Assembly: GCF_010367455.1 (NCBI RefSeq) | Contig: NZ_WRPR01000002.1 | Coordinates: 1-64,000, forward strand | Length of the DNA: 64,000 bases | Direction: 5' to 3' | Source of the DNA: Candidatus Laterigemmans baculatus | GTDB taxonomy: Bacteria > Planctomycetota > Planctomycetia > Pirellulales > Pirellulaceae | In this document: piece after piece, positions 1 to 8,980 of the stretch | Position numbering within the stretch: position 1 is the stretch's first letter | Layout: each line of letters begins with the position of its first letter | Notes under the pieces: generated by a model | What the model saw: the letters and a program-made list of their open reading frames with translations, nothing else | Database searches by the model: none | What the model was told of the DNA's origin: nothing | Program-made: the position numbers and the translations under genes

Positions 1-288
1 AGCCGGGAGCCGGGAGCCGGGAGCCGGGAGCAGGTAGCAGGTAGCAGGCAAGCGAGCGGCGACTTCGTACTCGTACTCAGCGCAGCGGTACTCGTACTCG
101 TACTCAATTTGATTCACTCACCGTCCGTACCCAAGATTCGAGTACGTGTACCGCTTCGCGGAGTCCGAGTACCGCTTCGCTGAGTCCGATTGCCGCTGCG
201 GCACGTACGAGCGAAGATGCACCGGCTCCCGGCTTCCTGCTCCCGGCTCCCGGCTTCCTGCTCCCTGAAACCTGAAACCTCCCTCCCT
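1..288. repeat. low-complexity repeat tract upstream of aroA
   Basis: No gene is seen here. The stretch is made of short degenerate words: a GGGAGCC array at the left edge running into GTAGCAG units (about 1-50), TACTCG units (about 65-105), CGCTTCG-containing units (about 140-200), and CGGCTCC/CTTCCTG units followed by a doubled CCTGAAA word (about 227-280). Similar words recur at 38.6-38.8 kb, so this is a dispersed repeat type. Open frames crossing it are probably not coding. Confidence 0.7.
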
Positions 289-1635
289 ATGCCCGCTTCG
301 CTCCCTTCGGCCCGTTGCGTTCAACTCGTTCCCGCCGGGCCGGTCGAGGGCCGGATCCGCCCGCCGGGCTCCAAAAGTCTCACCAACCGGGCGCTGATCT
401 GTGCGGCGCTGGCCGAGGGCCGCTCGGTCCTCCGTGGGGCGCTCGAGAGTGAAGACACCGAAGTCATGGTCGGCGGGCTGCGGCAGGTGGGCGTCGAAGT
501 GCGGGTCCGCGACAGCGGTCAGACGCTGGAGGTCGTCGGCATGGGCGGACGCCCCTCCCGGCCCGCTCTAGCGGAGCACGAGCCGCCGACCGAGATTTTT
601 ATTGCCAACAGCGGCACGACGATCCGCTTCCTCACCGCCGCCCTCTCGGCACTTGGGGGACGCTACCGATTGCACGGGGTCCCGCGGATGCACCAGCGTC
701 CCATTGGCGACTTGGTCCGGGCTCTGAATCAGCTCGGCGGCGGAGTGACCGCGGAGTCCGAGGGCGGCTGCCCGCCGGTCTCGATCGACAGCCGCGGCTG
801 GAGTGGGGAGCGGGTCGAGGTGGCCGGAGCGGTCAGCAGTCAGTACTTGAGCGGACTGTTGATGGCGGCCCCGGCTGCCGGGCGATCGATTCAGGTGCTC
901 GTCGACGGCGAACTCGTCTCGCGGCCCTACGTGGAGATGACGGTGGCTCTGATGCACGCCTTTGGCGGGCGGGTCGAAACGCGCGACGAGCGAACATTCA
1001 TCGTCGATGGCACCGCCCCCTATCGCGGCACCGACTACGAAATCGAACCAGACGCGTCAGCGGCCAGCTACCACTGGGCCGCTGCTGCGATCACTGGCGG
1101 AAGCGTGACGGTCGAGGGGCTCTCGCGAGACGCGCTGCAAGGGGACGTGGCCTTCGTCGACGTGCTCCAGCGGATGGGCTGTCGAGTCAGCGAAAGCGGC
1201 AACGGAATCACAGTCTCAGGGCGGGCTGCGCGAGGCGTCGATGTCGACATGAATGCGATCAGCGACACGGTGCAGACACTCGCCGTGGTGGCCTTATTCG
1301 CTGAAGGGCCGACGACGGTCCGTGGCGTCGGGCACAACCGCTTTAAGGAGACCGACCGCATTGGCGACCTGGCTCGCGAACTGCGGAAGTTGGGAGCGAC
1401 GGTCGAGGAGCAACCCGACGGGATGCGGATCGAGCCCCTCGCGAGGCAGCGGGCCCCTCTGCAGCAGGTCGCTCTCGAGACCTATCACGACCACCGCATG
1501 GCAATGAGCCTCGCCTTGGCGGGGTTGGTGATTCCGGGGGTGCGGATTCTCGATCCCGCCTGCACCGCCAAAACCTACCCGCACTATTTTGCCGATTTGG
1601 AGCGGCTCCGCGGACAAGCCCACCGCTGGGAATGA
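289..1635 (+). CDS. aroA: 3-phosphoshikimate 1-carboxyvinyltransferase (EPSP synthase)
   Basis: Transfers enolpyruvyl from PEP to shikimate-3-phosphate in the cytoplasmic shikimate pathway to aromatic amino acids. The 448-residue product shows the family signatures in order: PGSKSLTNRAL near residue 26, NSGTTIRFL near 105, RPIGDL near 145, FKETDRIGDL near 350 and YHDHRMAMSLALAG near 400. Length fits the family (about 430). The ATG at 289 is chosen because the in-frame start at 190 would add 33 residues encoded by low-complexity repeats. The PEP-loop motif reads NSGTT rather than the common NAGTA. No other aro gene is adjacent; a palindromic repeat follows the stop. Confidence 0.96.
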   Translation: MPASLPSARCVQLVPAGPVEGRIRPPGSKSLTNRALICAALAEGRSVLRGALESEDTEVMVGGLRQVGVEVRVRDSGQTLEVVGMGGRPSRPALAEHEPPTEIFIANSGTTIRFLTAALSALGGRYRLHGVPRMHQRPIGDLVRALNQLGGGVTAESEGGCPPVSIDSRGWSGERVEVAGAVSSQYLSGLLMAAPAAGRSIQVLVDGELVSRPYVEMTVALMHAFGGRVETRDERTFIVDGTAPYRGTDYEIEPDASAASYHWAAAAITGGSVTVEGLSRDALQGDVAFVDVLQRMGCRVSESGNGITVSGRAARGVDVDMNAISDTVQTLAVVALFAEGPTTVRGVGHNRFKETDRIGDLARELRKLGATVEEQPDGMRIEPLARQRAPLQQVALETYHDHRMAMSLALAGLVIPGVRILDPACTAKTYPHYFADLERLRGQAHRWE

Positions 1636-1689
1636 TGGCCAGGCTCAATAGGGCTTCGGCTCTCTTGGAAAACTGCGTTTCACCGCCAT

Positions 1690-1814
1690 CCTCCCCCCGG
1701 GAGGGTCGGGCTCTTAGGCCCGGGGAGGGCCTGCAGAATCCGTTCGCGTTGAGACCTCTCCGCTGCCCAGTGCCCTCCCCGCTCGTTCCTCGCGACCCTC
1801 CCGGGGGGAGGGTG
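1690..1814 (+). repeat. nested-palindrome element, full copy 1
   Basis: About 125 bp. The left end is CCTCCCCCCGGGAGGGTCGG and the right end is its near-perfect inverted complement. An inner pair of arms (CCCGGGGAGGGC and GCCCTCCCCG) encloses a variable core. The same plan recurs at 6861, 55581, 58488 and 63535. It lies between the convergent aroA and zinc-ribbon genes, where it could also act as a bidirectional terminator (inference). Confidence 0.85.
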
Positions 1815-1837
1815 TCGGTTGGGTTTTCTAGCAGAGC

Positions 1838-2086
1838 TTAGGGCTGCTCGTGGTAGCCGAGGACTTCCGGAATCCACTCCGGCTCGCTCGTTGACTGCCG
1901 CAGGATTTCATCGACACGGTCCAGCAGGACCTGTTCACGCGGTGGCGCAAGATGGCTGGCCGGCTCTTGCCCTGCCACGAATTCGGCATGGCAGTGCTGG
2001 CAGGCGACTTCCCGGCCGAGCAGCTCGACTGAGATCCGCATGTGGCGCCCGCAAGTCGGGCACGGCTGAGTAAAGCGAGAAGGCAT
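1838..2086 (-). CDS. small double-CxxC zinc-ribbon protein
   Basis: An 82-residue protein with CPTCGRHMRI near residue 8 and CQHCHAEF near residue 27, a two-knuckle C4 zinc ribbon, followed by an acidic tail. Small zinc-ribbon proteins of this kind are common in planctomycetes, and their targets are unknown. The ATG at 2086 is preferred because GGAG lies six bases upstream; an ATG two codons earlier (2092) abuts that same GGAG. The longer frame reaching 2161 lacks family-like sequence. It converges on aroA and has no operon partner. The metal-binding call is firm from the motif; a role in nucleic-acid or protein binding would be a guess. Confidence 0.7.
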   Translation of the reverse strand: MPSRFTQPCPTCGRHMRISVELLGREVACQHCHAEFVAGQEPASHLAPPREQVLLDRVDEILRQSTSEPEWIPEVLGYHEQP

Positions 2087-2497
2087 GGGCATCTCCGTCT
2101 GCCTCGACAAATCCGAATGTAATGGTCGTAAACTAGCCGTTCCGAGCCCGCAGTGCAACACGGGACGCCATTACGCCGACGCCGAGTGAATGGAAGACAA
2201 GAAACCGCAGCAGTTGCCAGGGTGCCGATGAGACTGATTCCGCAGGGGGCAGGTTCGCGCCGCGCGATGGCTCTGCTCTCTAACTTTGCCCCCGCGGCCC
2301 AGCCTAGTGGCCCAGCCCAGCGGCTTTGCCCCAGTGGCCCAGCCCAGCGGCTGTTTCTGGCTCGGCCCCGCTGGGCCTGTGTGGCAACGGTAGGCTCGTC
2401 GCTGCGGGTTTCAATCGCAAAGGCGACCCAACTCGTTCACCCGGCGCTCCTTGGAGCATGCCGGGCGAGGCCAGTAGACACTTGGGAAACGACTCGA
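2087..2497. other. intergenic region with a 27-bp-period direct repeat
   Basis: No gene or tRNA is recognised. A 20-bp word beginning AGTGGCCCAGCC occurs at 2306-2325 and again at 2333-2352. It is followed by a partial inverted complement around 2360-2375, so the stretch can fold into a hairpin. It separates two minus-strand genes and may hold the promoter of the zinc-ribbon gene; no clear -35/-10 pair is seen. Confidence 0.5.
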
Positions 2498-3868
2498 TTA
2501 CGCCTTGCGAATCTTTTCGCGACCCGCGGTAACTCCCGCTGTGGCGTTTCGCGTGTCGACAATCAGGGGAGCGTGAGCCACGATCTGCTCGTAGTCGAAG
2601 GCGGAGTGGTCGGTGGCGATCAGCACGCAGTCCTGCGAGGCGAGAAACTCGTCGGTCAATTCGCGGCTCTCCATCGCCGGCAGATCGTGGTGCCGCATTG
2701 AAGGAAGTCGCGGCACGTGCGGGTCACTGTAGGTCAGGTCCGCGCCCCGCTGGAGAAGGAGTTCCATCAGCACGAACGAGGGGCTTTCGCGAGGGTCGTC
2801 GACATCTTTTTTGTAAGCCACCCCGAGCAGGCAAATTTTGCTGCCTTTGATCGGCTTGCCCGCTTCGTTCAAAAATTCTGCGAGGCGTCCGATGACGTAC
2901 CGCGGCATCCCGGTGTTGACCTCGCCGGCGAGCTCGATGAAGCGGGTCGTCTGATCATGCTTGCGGGCCAGCCAGGACAGGTAGAACGGATCGATCGGGA
3001 TGCAGTGACCGCCGAGGCCGGGACCGGGGTAAAATGCCTGAAAGCCGAAGGGCTTGGTTTTAGCGGCATTGATCACTTCCCAGACATCGATCCCGATCGC
3101 GTCGAACAGGATCTTCAGCTCGTTGACCAGGGCGATGTTGACTGAGCGGTAAATATTCTCGAGCACCTTGGCAGCCTCGGCCACTTCGCAGCTACTCACG
3201 GCGATCGTGCCGGCGACCGCCGAGCCGTAGAGCTGGCAGGCCAGATCGCGGCTGACTTCGTCCAGCCCCCCGACGACCTTGGGAATTTGCGCGGCGGAGA
3301 AATTTGGATTGCCCGGATCTTCCCGTTCGGGGCTGTAGGCGACGAAGAAGTCCTTGCCTGCGGTCAGCCCGTTCGACTCGAGGATCGGGACCATCACATC
3401 GCGGGTGGTCGTCGGGTAGGTCGTACTTTCCAGCACCACCAATTGTCCGGGGCGAAGCGCTTTGGCAATCGCTTGGCACGTCCCGACCACATACTTGAGG
3501 TCGGGATCGCGGGCGTCGGTCAGCGGGGTGGGAACGCAGATCAGCAGCACATCGGGTTCGGCCAACCGCCGCATGTCGGCGGTGGCGGTGAACATCTTGT
3601 CGCTCAGCCAGCCCGCGACGCGTGCCGAATCGATGTGCTTGATGTAGCTGCGGCCCGCGTTGAGGGCATCCACCTTGGAAGCATCGACGTCGAACCCTTG
3701 GCAGCTGAACCCGGCGCGGACGAAGGCATCGATCAAGGGCAAGCCGACATAGCCGAGCCCGATGATCCCGACCGTCGCGGTCCGCTGCTCGATCCGCGCT
3801 GCGAGCGCATCCCTTGCCGTCGTCTCTGTCACGGGGCCGCCAACTGCTGTGGGAACAGAATTCGTCAT
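2498..3868 (-). CDS. nucleotide-sugar 6-dehydrogenase (UDP-N-acetylglucosamine 6-dehydrogenase type)
   Basis: Oxidises C6 of a UDP-hexose or UDP-HexNAc to the uronic acid in two NAD-dependent steps. The 456-residue protein has the N-terminal Rossmann motif VGIIGLGYVGLPL near residue 33, the central ESTTYPTTT segment, and the catalytic-cysteine motif GGHCIPIDPFYLSW. The Ser-Thr-Thr-Tyr-Pro form and the PREDPGNP-like segment resemble WbpA/WecC-type UDP-HexNAc dehydrogenases more than UDP-glucose dehydrogenase, but substrate is inferred. Start at the ATG 3868; the 27 extra upstream codons look non-native. It lies at the distal end of the minus-strand polysaccharide block and probably supplies an acidic sugar. 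Confidence 0.88.
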   Translation of the reverse strand: MTNSVPTAVGGPVTETTARDALAARIEQRTATVGIIGLGYVGLPLIDAFVRAGFSCQGFDVDASKVDALNAGRSYIKHIDSARVAGWLSDKMFTATADMRRLAEPDVLLICVPTPLTDARDPDLKYVVGTCQAIAKALRPGQLVVLESTTYPTTTRDVMVPILESNGLTAGKDFFVAYSPEREDPGNPNFSAAQIPKVVGGLDEVSRDLACQLYGSAVAGTIAVSSCEVAEAAKVLENIYRSVNIALVNELKILFDAIGIDVWEVINAAKTKPFGFQAFYPGPGLGGHCIPIDPFYLSWLARKHDQTTRFIELAGEVNTGMPRYVIGRLAEFLNEAGKPIKGSKICLLGVAYKKDVDDPRESPSFVLMELLLQRGADLTYSDPHVPRLPSMRHHDLPAMESRELTDEFLASQDCVLIATDHSAFDYEQIVAHAPLIVDTRNATAGVTAGREKIRKA

Positions 3869-4029
3869 GGAAGAAGGGATCCTTTGCCGGCATGAGCTCT
3901 GAACGGGGATGCGGAGGAGTGGTCCCGAACGCCCGATCCTCGGCCCCACCCCACCCGCGGCCGGGTTACTGTATCAGCTCGCAAAGACACTTCAATCTTT
4001 TGCGGGCTCGCGTTCAGTTGGGCTCGCGT

Positions 4030-5943
4030 TTAGGCGGCCGCGAGTCGCGCCGGAGCGGTCTGGTGGGCACCGGGCAAGCCGATCCCATATTCTTTCCGCC
4101 ACAGTTCAAAGACGGTCAAGCAGAACAGCCGCTGCACATTGCTTCGCCCACGCTGTTGGCCGGCGATCAGGTTCTCGATCGCCTGCGGGCGGAACAGCCG
4201 AGGGTCGGCTTCTCGCAGCACGCTCTGCATCATCTCGCCCCACGGGCCGTTGAACCACTGGGCCAGCGGCAACGAAAAACCTTGTTTGCGGCGGGTGTCG
4301 AGCGTCGGGGGGAGCAACCGTTCGCAGAGCCGCCGGGGCAGGATCTTGCGTTCGGCCGAGGTGGCGCGGAGCGCGTCGGGGGTCTGGCGAAAGGCGAACT
4401 CGATCAGCCGGTGATCGAGCCAGGGGGCCCGCACTTCCAGCGACGCAAGCATGCTGGCCCGGTCGACCTTGGTCAGGATGTCGTCGCAGAGATAGCTGCC
4501 AAAATCGGTCCGAGTCGCCTTCTGCACCGCGGTGCGGCCGCCGCGAGCGAGCGTCGTTTTGGCCGCCAACGTCCGCAGTGGATCAATTCCCGCGGCAGCC
4601 TCTTCGCTGAGCAGGGCTCGTCGGCCGCTCGTGTCAAAGAGGCTGTTGAATCGCGCACAGGCCTGGTCGGCATCGGCGAGCAGCGCGAGCGCCCAATTGC
4701 GGCCGCGAACTCCTTGGGGGCAGCCTCGCTCGAGGGCGGCCCGACCGAGGTGCCGCAGCGCCGCTGGGATCATCCGGCGGGGGCGGTCGAGTTGAGCCAA
4801 CCAGCGGTGATGCAAGTATCCGCCGAACAATTCGTCGCAACCGTCGCCTCCGAGAGCCACCGTCGCGTGCTGGCGGATCTGTTCGCAGACCATGTAGGTG
4901 CAGATCATCGACGAATCGCCGATCGGGTCGTCGTACTGGGCTGCGAGGCGGGGCAGCAGATCGCACGACGTCGCCGGCGCTTCGAGCTCGATGTGCTCGG
5001 TGTCGAAGTAGCGAGAGACTTCGCGGGCGTGGACCGATTCGTCGTAGCCGCCATGGCCGGGAAAGGTGATCGTAAAGGTTTTGATGCGGCGGGCCGAAGC
5101 GCGTGCGGCCAGCGCCGTCACCAGACTCGAATCGACCCCGCCGCTGAGCATCACGCCGACCGGCACGTCGGCAACCAGTTGCTGGCGAACGCTCTCGCTC
5201 AGCAGCGCCTCGAGCCGATCGGTCATCTCCTCGGCGTCCACCCTCTCCCCCGAATCGAGTTCCGGGAGCGACCAGTACCGCCGCTGTTCGAGTCGGTCGC
5301 TCGCCGGGTGATAGCTCATGCAGCAGCCGGCTGGCAGACGCTGGACGCCCTCGATCATCGTGCGCTCGCCGATCGCGTAGCCGTAGGCGAGGAACTGGTC
5401 GAACGACTCGAGGTCGAGGGTCGCTGGCACGAGCTCCGAGGCGAGGAGCGCTTTGATCTCCGACGCGAAGATCAACCGGCCCGCCTGGTGGTAGTAGAAC
5501 AGCGGTTTTTCGCCCGCCCGATCGCGAGCCAGGAACAGCCGCCCGGTGCGGCGATCGTAAATCGCCAGCGCGAACATCCCCACCAGGCGGTCGAGAAACG
5601 CTTCGCCCCACTGCCGGTAGGCGGCCAGCAAGACTTCGGTGTCCGTGGCGGTCCGGAACGCATGTCCCAGCCCGCGGAGTTCGCTCCGCAACTCGCGGTA
5701 GTTGTAGATCTCCCCATTGAACACGATCACGATCTGCTGGTGGGCGTCCTCCATCGGCTGCCGCCCGTCGGCAGAGAGATCGATGATGGCCAGCCGGCGA
5801 TGCCCCAGCCCCACCCCTTCGCTCCCCTGGTACCAAAGCCCGGCGGCATCGGGACCGCGATGGGCGAATGTGTCCCGCATCTTCGCCAGCGTGCTTTGGG
5901 CGAGCATGCCCGAGCTGGTCGCGATTCCAACAATTCCGCACAT
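4030..5943 (-). CDS. asnB: asparagine synthase (glutamine-hydrolysing) family amidotransferase
   Basis: Uses glutamine ammonia to amidate an ATP-activated carboxylate. The 637-residue protein begins MCGIVGI, with Cys2 as the class II glutaminase nucleophile, and contains the GEIYNYRELR segment and the PP-loop LSGGVDSSLV near residue 268. The length matches the long AsnB paralogues often found in polysaccharide clusters. Those paralogues can amidate uronic acid residues rather than aspartate. Its position between a UDP-uronate-forming dehydrogenase and a GT2 makes sugar amidation plausible here (inference). About 30 bp separate it from the upstream GT2 gene, so co-transcription is likely. Confidence 0.88.
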   Translation of the reverse strand: MCGIVGIATSSGMLAQSTLAKMRDTFAHRGPDAAGLWYQGSEGVGLGHRRLAIIDLSADGRQPMEDAHQQIVIVFNGEIYNYRELRSELRGLGHAFRTATDTEVLLAAYRQWGEAFLDRLVGMFALAIYDRRTGRLFLARDRAGEKPLFYYHQAGRLIFASEIKALLASELVPATLDLESFDQFLAYGYAIGERTMIEGVQRLPAGCCMSYHPASDRLEQRRYWSLPELDSGERVDAEEMTDRLEALLSESVRQQLVADVPVGVMLSGGVDSSLVTALAARASARRIKTFTITFPGHGGYDESVHAREVSRYFDTEHIELEAPATSCDLLPRLAAQYDDPIGDSSMICTYMVCEQIRQHATVALGGDGCDELFGGYLHHRWLAQLDRPRRMIPAALRHLGRAALERGCPQGVRGRNWALALLADADQACARFNSLFDTSGRRALLSEEAAAGIDPLRTLAAKTTLARGGRTAVQKATRTDFGSYLCDDILTKVDRASMLASLEVRAPWLDHRLIEFAFRQTPDALRATSAERKILPRRLCERLLPPTLDTRRKQGFSLPLAQWFNGPWGEMMQSVLREADPRLFRPQAIENLIAGQQRGRSNVQRLFCLTVFELWRKEYGIGLPGAHQTAPARLAAA

Positions 5944-5972
5944 GAGTCCGTTCCTTCGGGTGCGCTGGCGAG

Positions 5973-6758
5973 CTATCGCAGTCGAGTTTGGCGAAGCCCG
6001 AGACGGGTCAGGCTTGTCGCGGCCAGAAAGCGAGCGGGGTAGACGTAGTTATGCAGCGGCGCCCGGTCACGCCACACGCCGCGGCTGAGGACCCAAGTCC
6101 CATACAGCATCGCGGTCAGCTTCATCTTGGTGCGGACGCAGTAGCGGAGGAGCGGTTCTTGCAGATTGTGGTATCGAAACTCCCCCCTGCCCCGCATCCA
6201 GAGATCGTAATCCTGCGAGCGACGGAGCGACGCGTCGTAGCCTCCGGTCCGCTCGAGGAAGCTGCGGCGCATCATCACCGAGGGATGGATGAAGGGTGTT
6301 TCACGGTAGATCTTCCCGCACAACTCCGCATGGCTCTCCGGACGTCGGGCAATTCCCAGCTCCGTCCCCTGGCTATCGAACAGCTCGGCGGCCGTGCCGA
6401 GCACATCGACGTCGGCGTGCGAACGCAGGAACTGCTGTTGCCGCTCGAGCCGCTCCGGGAACATCCAGTCGTCCCCGTCCATGCGGGCGATCAAATCGTG
6501 CCGGGCCGCTTGCCAGCCAATGTTTAAGGAAGCGGCGAGCCCCAGGTTTTGGCGGTTGCGAAGGATGCGGATCCGGCTGTCCGCCGCTGCAAACTCCCGC
6601 AAGATCTCCGCCGTTCGGTCGGTCGATGCGTCGTCGATCGCGACCAACTCCCAATCCGGATCGCTCTGCTCGACAATGCTGGCGAGCGCGCGGGCGAGGG
6701 TCGCCTGTTCGTTATGCACCGCCATGACAACCGAGACACCCACTGCAATCCACTCCAA
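5973..6758 (-). CDS. family 2 glycosyltransferase
   Basis: A GT-A fold transferase that adds a sugar from a nucleotide-sugar donor to a lipid-linked glycan on the inner face of the membrane. In 261 residues it shows VSVVMAVHNEQATLARAL at the N-terminus, the nucleotide-binding AIDDASTDRT near residue 42, and the metal-binding MDGDDW (DXD-like) near residue 93. A LRRSQDYDLWMR segment near residue 178 resembles the ED-type catalytic motif of GT2 enzymes. The family assignment is secure; donor and acceptor cannot be told. It precedes the asnB-like gene by about 30 bp. Confidence 0.88.
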   Translation of the reverse strand: MEWIAVGVSVVMAVHNEQATLARALASIVEQSDPDWELVAIDDASTDRTAEILREFAAADSRIRILRNRQNLGLAASLNIGWQAARHDLIARMDGDDWMFPERLERQQQFLRSHADVDVLGTAAELFDSQGTELGIARRPESHAELCGKIYRETPFIHPSVMMRRSFLERTGGYDASLRRSQDYDLWMRGRGEFRYHNLQEPLLRYCVRTKMKLTAMLYGTWVLSRGVWRDRAPLHNYVYPARFLAATSLTRLGLRQTRLR

Positions 6759-6860
6759 AGGTTGAGCCGGTCGCGATCGTAGAATAAGCCGCAGAATCGA
6801 CCAACGGCAGTTTTACAGGCGCTCCGTTAGACGCTGTCGGAAACCCCCTCTTCCCCATTA

Positions 6861-6984
6861 CTCTCCCCCCGGGAGGGTCGGGCTCTCAGGCCCGGGGAGG
6901 GCCAGCTGGATCCGTTCGCATTGAGGCCTCGGCGTCGCGGATCGCCCTCCCTGCTCGTTCCTCACGACCCTCCCGGAGAGGGTG
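6861..6984 (+). repeat. nested-palindrome element, full copy 2
   Basis: Same architecture and orientation as the element at 1690, with small changes (CTCAGG for CTTAGG, and a shortened right end CCGGAGAGGG). It lies between the start of the GT2 gene and the end of the sugar transferase gene. It could terminate the upstream unit or insulate the GT2-asnB pair. Confidence 0.82.
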
Positions 6985-7028
6985 CCGGATCGGTTTTCTC
7001 GCAGAGCGTAGCGGCCCCCACTGCGTCT

Positions 7029-7643
7029 TCAGGCGGCTCGCCTCGGCGCGACCACCCGGGCCGCGGTGCGAGCGATGACCAGGGCATCCGAGCGGAGGGT
7101 CCGCCGCTCGAGATAATCGAGGTCGAGTTGCAATTTGGCGGGCAGAATTCGATCGCAATACTGCTGTTCCCAGTCCTCCCCTTGGAGCTGCGATTCTTCG
7201 TCGCTGAACGCCAACGAAGCAACTCCCGTCAACCCGGGCGGATGATCGAGCAACCGCCGTTGTTCCTCGGAATACATCGCCACGTAGCGGGGGTCTTCTG
7301 GACGCGGCCCCACGAGCGACATCTCGCCTCGCAGGACGTTGATCAGCTGAGGCAACTCGTCGAGCTTGGTCCGCCGCAGAAATTTCCCGAGCGGCGTGAC
7401 CCGCGAGTCTCCGAGTGTGGTGATCGCGGGGCCTCGACGATCCGCATCGACGCACATCGAGCGGAATTTCAGCAAATGAAACGGCTTTCCCTGACGCCCG
7501 AGCCGGGTCGCCCGATAGAACGCGGGGCCGCCATCCTGCAGCCGGCATGCGATCGCGATCGTCATCAAGAGCGGAGACAGCACCACCAAAGCCGCGGTGG
7601 AAGCCAGGATATCGACACAGCGACGAATTGTTGAAGCATTCAT
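7029..7643 (-). CDS. small phosphoglycosyl transferase (bacterial sugar transferase family)
   Basis: Starts glycan assembly by moving a sugar-1-phosphate from a UDP-sugar onto undecaprenyl phosphate at the inner membrane. At 204 residues it has only the single N-terminal re-entrant hydrophobic helix (residues 10-35) and the catalytic core. Visible motifs are LLKFRSM near residue 66, the catalytic TKLDELPQLINVL near 95 and SLVGPRPE near 112. The size matches PglC-like monotopic enzymes rather than WbaP-type enzymes with extra membrane domains. The neighbouring DegT aminotransferase and GNAT genes fit a 4-amino-sugar as the first residue. Confidence 0.92.
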   Translation of the reverse strand: MNASTIRRCVDILASTAALVVLSPLLMTIAIACRLQDGGPAFYRATRLGRQGKPFHLLKFRSMCVDADRRGPAITTLGDSRVTPLGKFLRRTKLDELPQLINVLRGEMSLVGPRPEDPRYVAMYSEEQRRLLDHPPGLTGVASLAFSDEESQLQGEDWEQQYCDRILPAKLQLDLDYLERRTLRSDALVIARTAARVVAPRRAA

Positions 7644-7710
7644 CTCAGTTCATCTTCCCACGCCCGCAGGCGGAACAGGTTCAGCCCCTGTTAGAAACAC
7701 CCTTTCACCA

Positions 7711-7733
7711 TTACCCTCCCGGGAGGAGGGTGT
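7711..7733. repeat. end-only remnant of the nested-palindrome element
   Basis: CCCTCCCGGGAGGAGGGTG looks like the two outer ends of the 125-bp element joined with the interior deleted. It sits between the aminotransferase and sugar transferase genes. Confidence 0.55.
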
Positions 7734-7756
7734 CGTGCTGGGTTCTCTCGCAGCGC

Positions 7757-8962
7757 CTAGGCTGCGGCAGCGACCGTGAGGTTCCGCTGCTGGTGGAACT
7801 GACGGCCAATATCCAATACGACGTTCGTCACTCGCGAGACTTCTTGCGGCGTCATCGACGAGTAGATTGGTAAAGAAATTTCTCGCGCGTATTGTTGGTA
7901 AGCCTGCGGGTAGGACTCGGGCTTATACCCATACCGCTGCGCGTAGTAAGGATGGATGTGCAAGGGGATAAAATGCACGCTCACGCCGATCCCGCGGTCT
8001 CGCAGACGCGAGATGAACTCGTCGCGATCGATCGAGAGTCGATCGGGGTTGAGCCGCAGCATGTAGAGATGCCAGGCGTGCATCCGATCAGGCAACGCGG
8101 TCGGGAGGCTGCACCAGTCTTCGTTGGCAAAAGCCGCTTGATAGCAGGCCGCAATTTCCGCCCGGCGCTCCCGCATCGCCGACGCTCGACTCAATTGGAC
8201 ACGTCCCATCGCCGAGGCCATGTCCGTCAGGTTGTACTTATAGCCCGGCTCGGTAATTTCATACTTCCACGAACCGGCGGCCGTGTATCGTTTCCATGCG
8301 TCCTTGCTGATCCCGTGCAGGGCCATGATCCGGCAGCGATCGGCGATCTTCGCATCATTGGTGCAAATCATCCCCCCTTCGCCGGTCGTCATCGTTTTGG
8401 TTGCATAGAAGCTGAAGCAGGTAGTCGTGCTGAGCGAGCCAATTTTCTGGCCGCCGTAGGTTGCCGGAAATGCGTGGGCGGCATCTTCGATTACGGGTAA
8501 GCCATGTCGATCCGCGATCTCGTGGATCGGTTTCAATTCGCAGGCTTGGCCAGCAATGTGAACCGGAATAATCGCTTTGGTTCGCGGGGTGATCGCCTCG
8601 GCGATGCGTCCGGGGTCGATGTTGCAAGAGATCGGGTCGACGTCGACCAGGATTGGATCCGCATCAAAGTAACGGATCACTTCGGCCGTGGCAGCGAAGG
8701 TATAAGGCGTGGTGATAACCTGGTCTCCTCGCTGAATCCCGAGGGCTTCGAGCGATAGGTGCAGGGCGGCGGTACAGCTGTTGACCGCGATCGCATGTTG
8801 GCAACCAACCTCGGCGGCGAACTCGCTCTCGAAGCGGTGGGTCAATGCACCCGTCGTCAGCCATCCGCTACGAAGGGCCTCGACGACGGCCTCGACTTCG
8901 GCTTCTCCAATGTCGGGGCGGGCGAACGGTAAGAAATCGGTGTCGCAGCTCATTTCGTCCAT
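7757..8962 (-). CDS. DegT/DnrJ/EryC1/StrS-family sugar aminotransferase
   Basis: A PLP enzyme that aminates a 3- or 4-keto nucleotide sugar, usually with glutamate. In 401 residues it shows the AVNSCTAALHLSLEALG segment, VEDAAHA-type VIEDAAHAFPA, and the PLP lysine region FSFYATKTMTTGEGGM around residue 188. Length and motifs match the family well. A CapD-type 4,6-dehydratase in the same locus (29225-31234) would supply the keto sugar, so the product is likely a UDP-4-amino-4,6-dideoxy sugar (inference). The true start may be three codons later at MSCDTDF. The GNAT gene upstream ends 18 bases before this start. Confidence 0.93.
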   Translation of the reverse strand: MDEMSCDTDFLPFARPDIGEAEVEAVVEALRSGWLTTGALTHRFESEFAAEVGCQHAIAVNSCTAALHLSLEALGIQRGDQVITTPYTFAATAEVIRYFDADPILVDVDPISCNIDPGRIAEAITPRTKAIIPVHIAGQACELKPIHEIADRHGLPVIEDAAHAFPATYGGQKIGSLSTTTCFSFYATKTMTTGEGGMICTNDAKIADRCRIMALHGISKDAWKRYTAAGSWKYEITEPGYKYNLTDMASAMGRVQLSRASAMRERRAEIAACYQAAFANEDWCSLPTALPDRMHAWHLYMLRLNPDRLSIDRDEFISRLRDRGIGVSVHFIPLHIHPYYAQRYGYKPESYPQAYQQYAREISLPIYSSMTPQEVSRVTNVVLDIGRQFHQQRNLTVAAAA

Positions 8963-8980
8963 CCGCTGGGTGTCTAAAGC

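Noticed and set aside
190-288. N-terminal extension of aroA by 33 codons
   Set aside because: The added residues are translated word repeats and EPSP synthases have no such extension.
3814-6042. 742-residue plus-strand frame opposite the UDP-sugar dehydrogenase and asnB genes
   Set aside because: The opposite strand carries complete domain motifs of two enzymes; this frame shows none.
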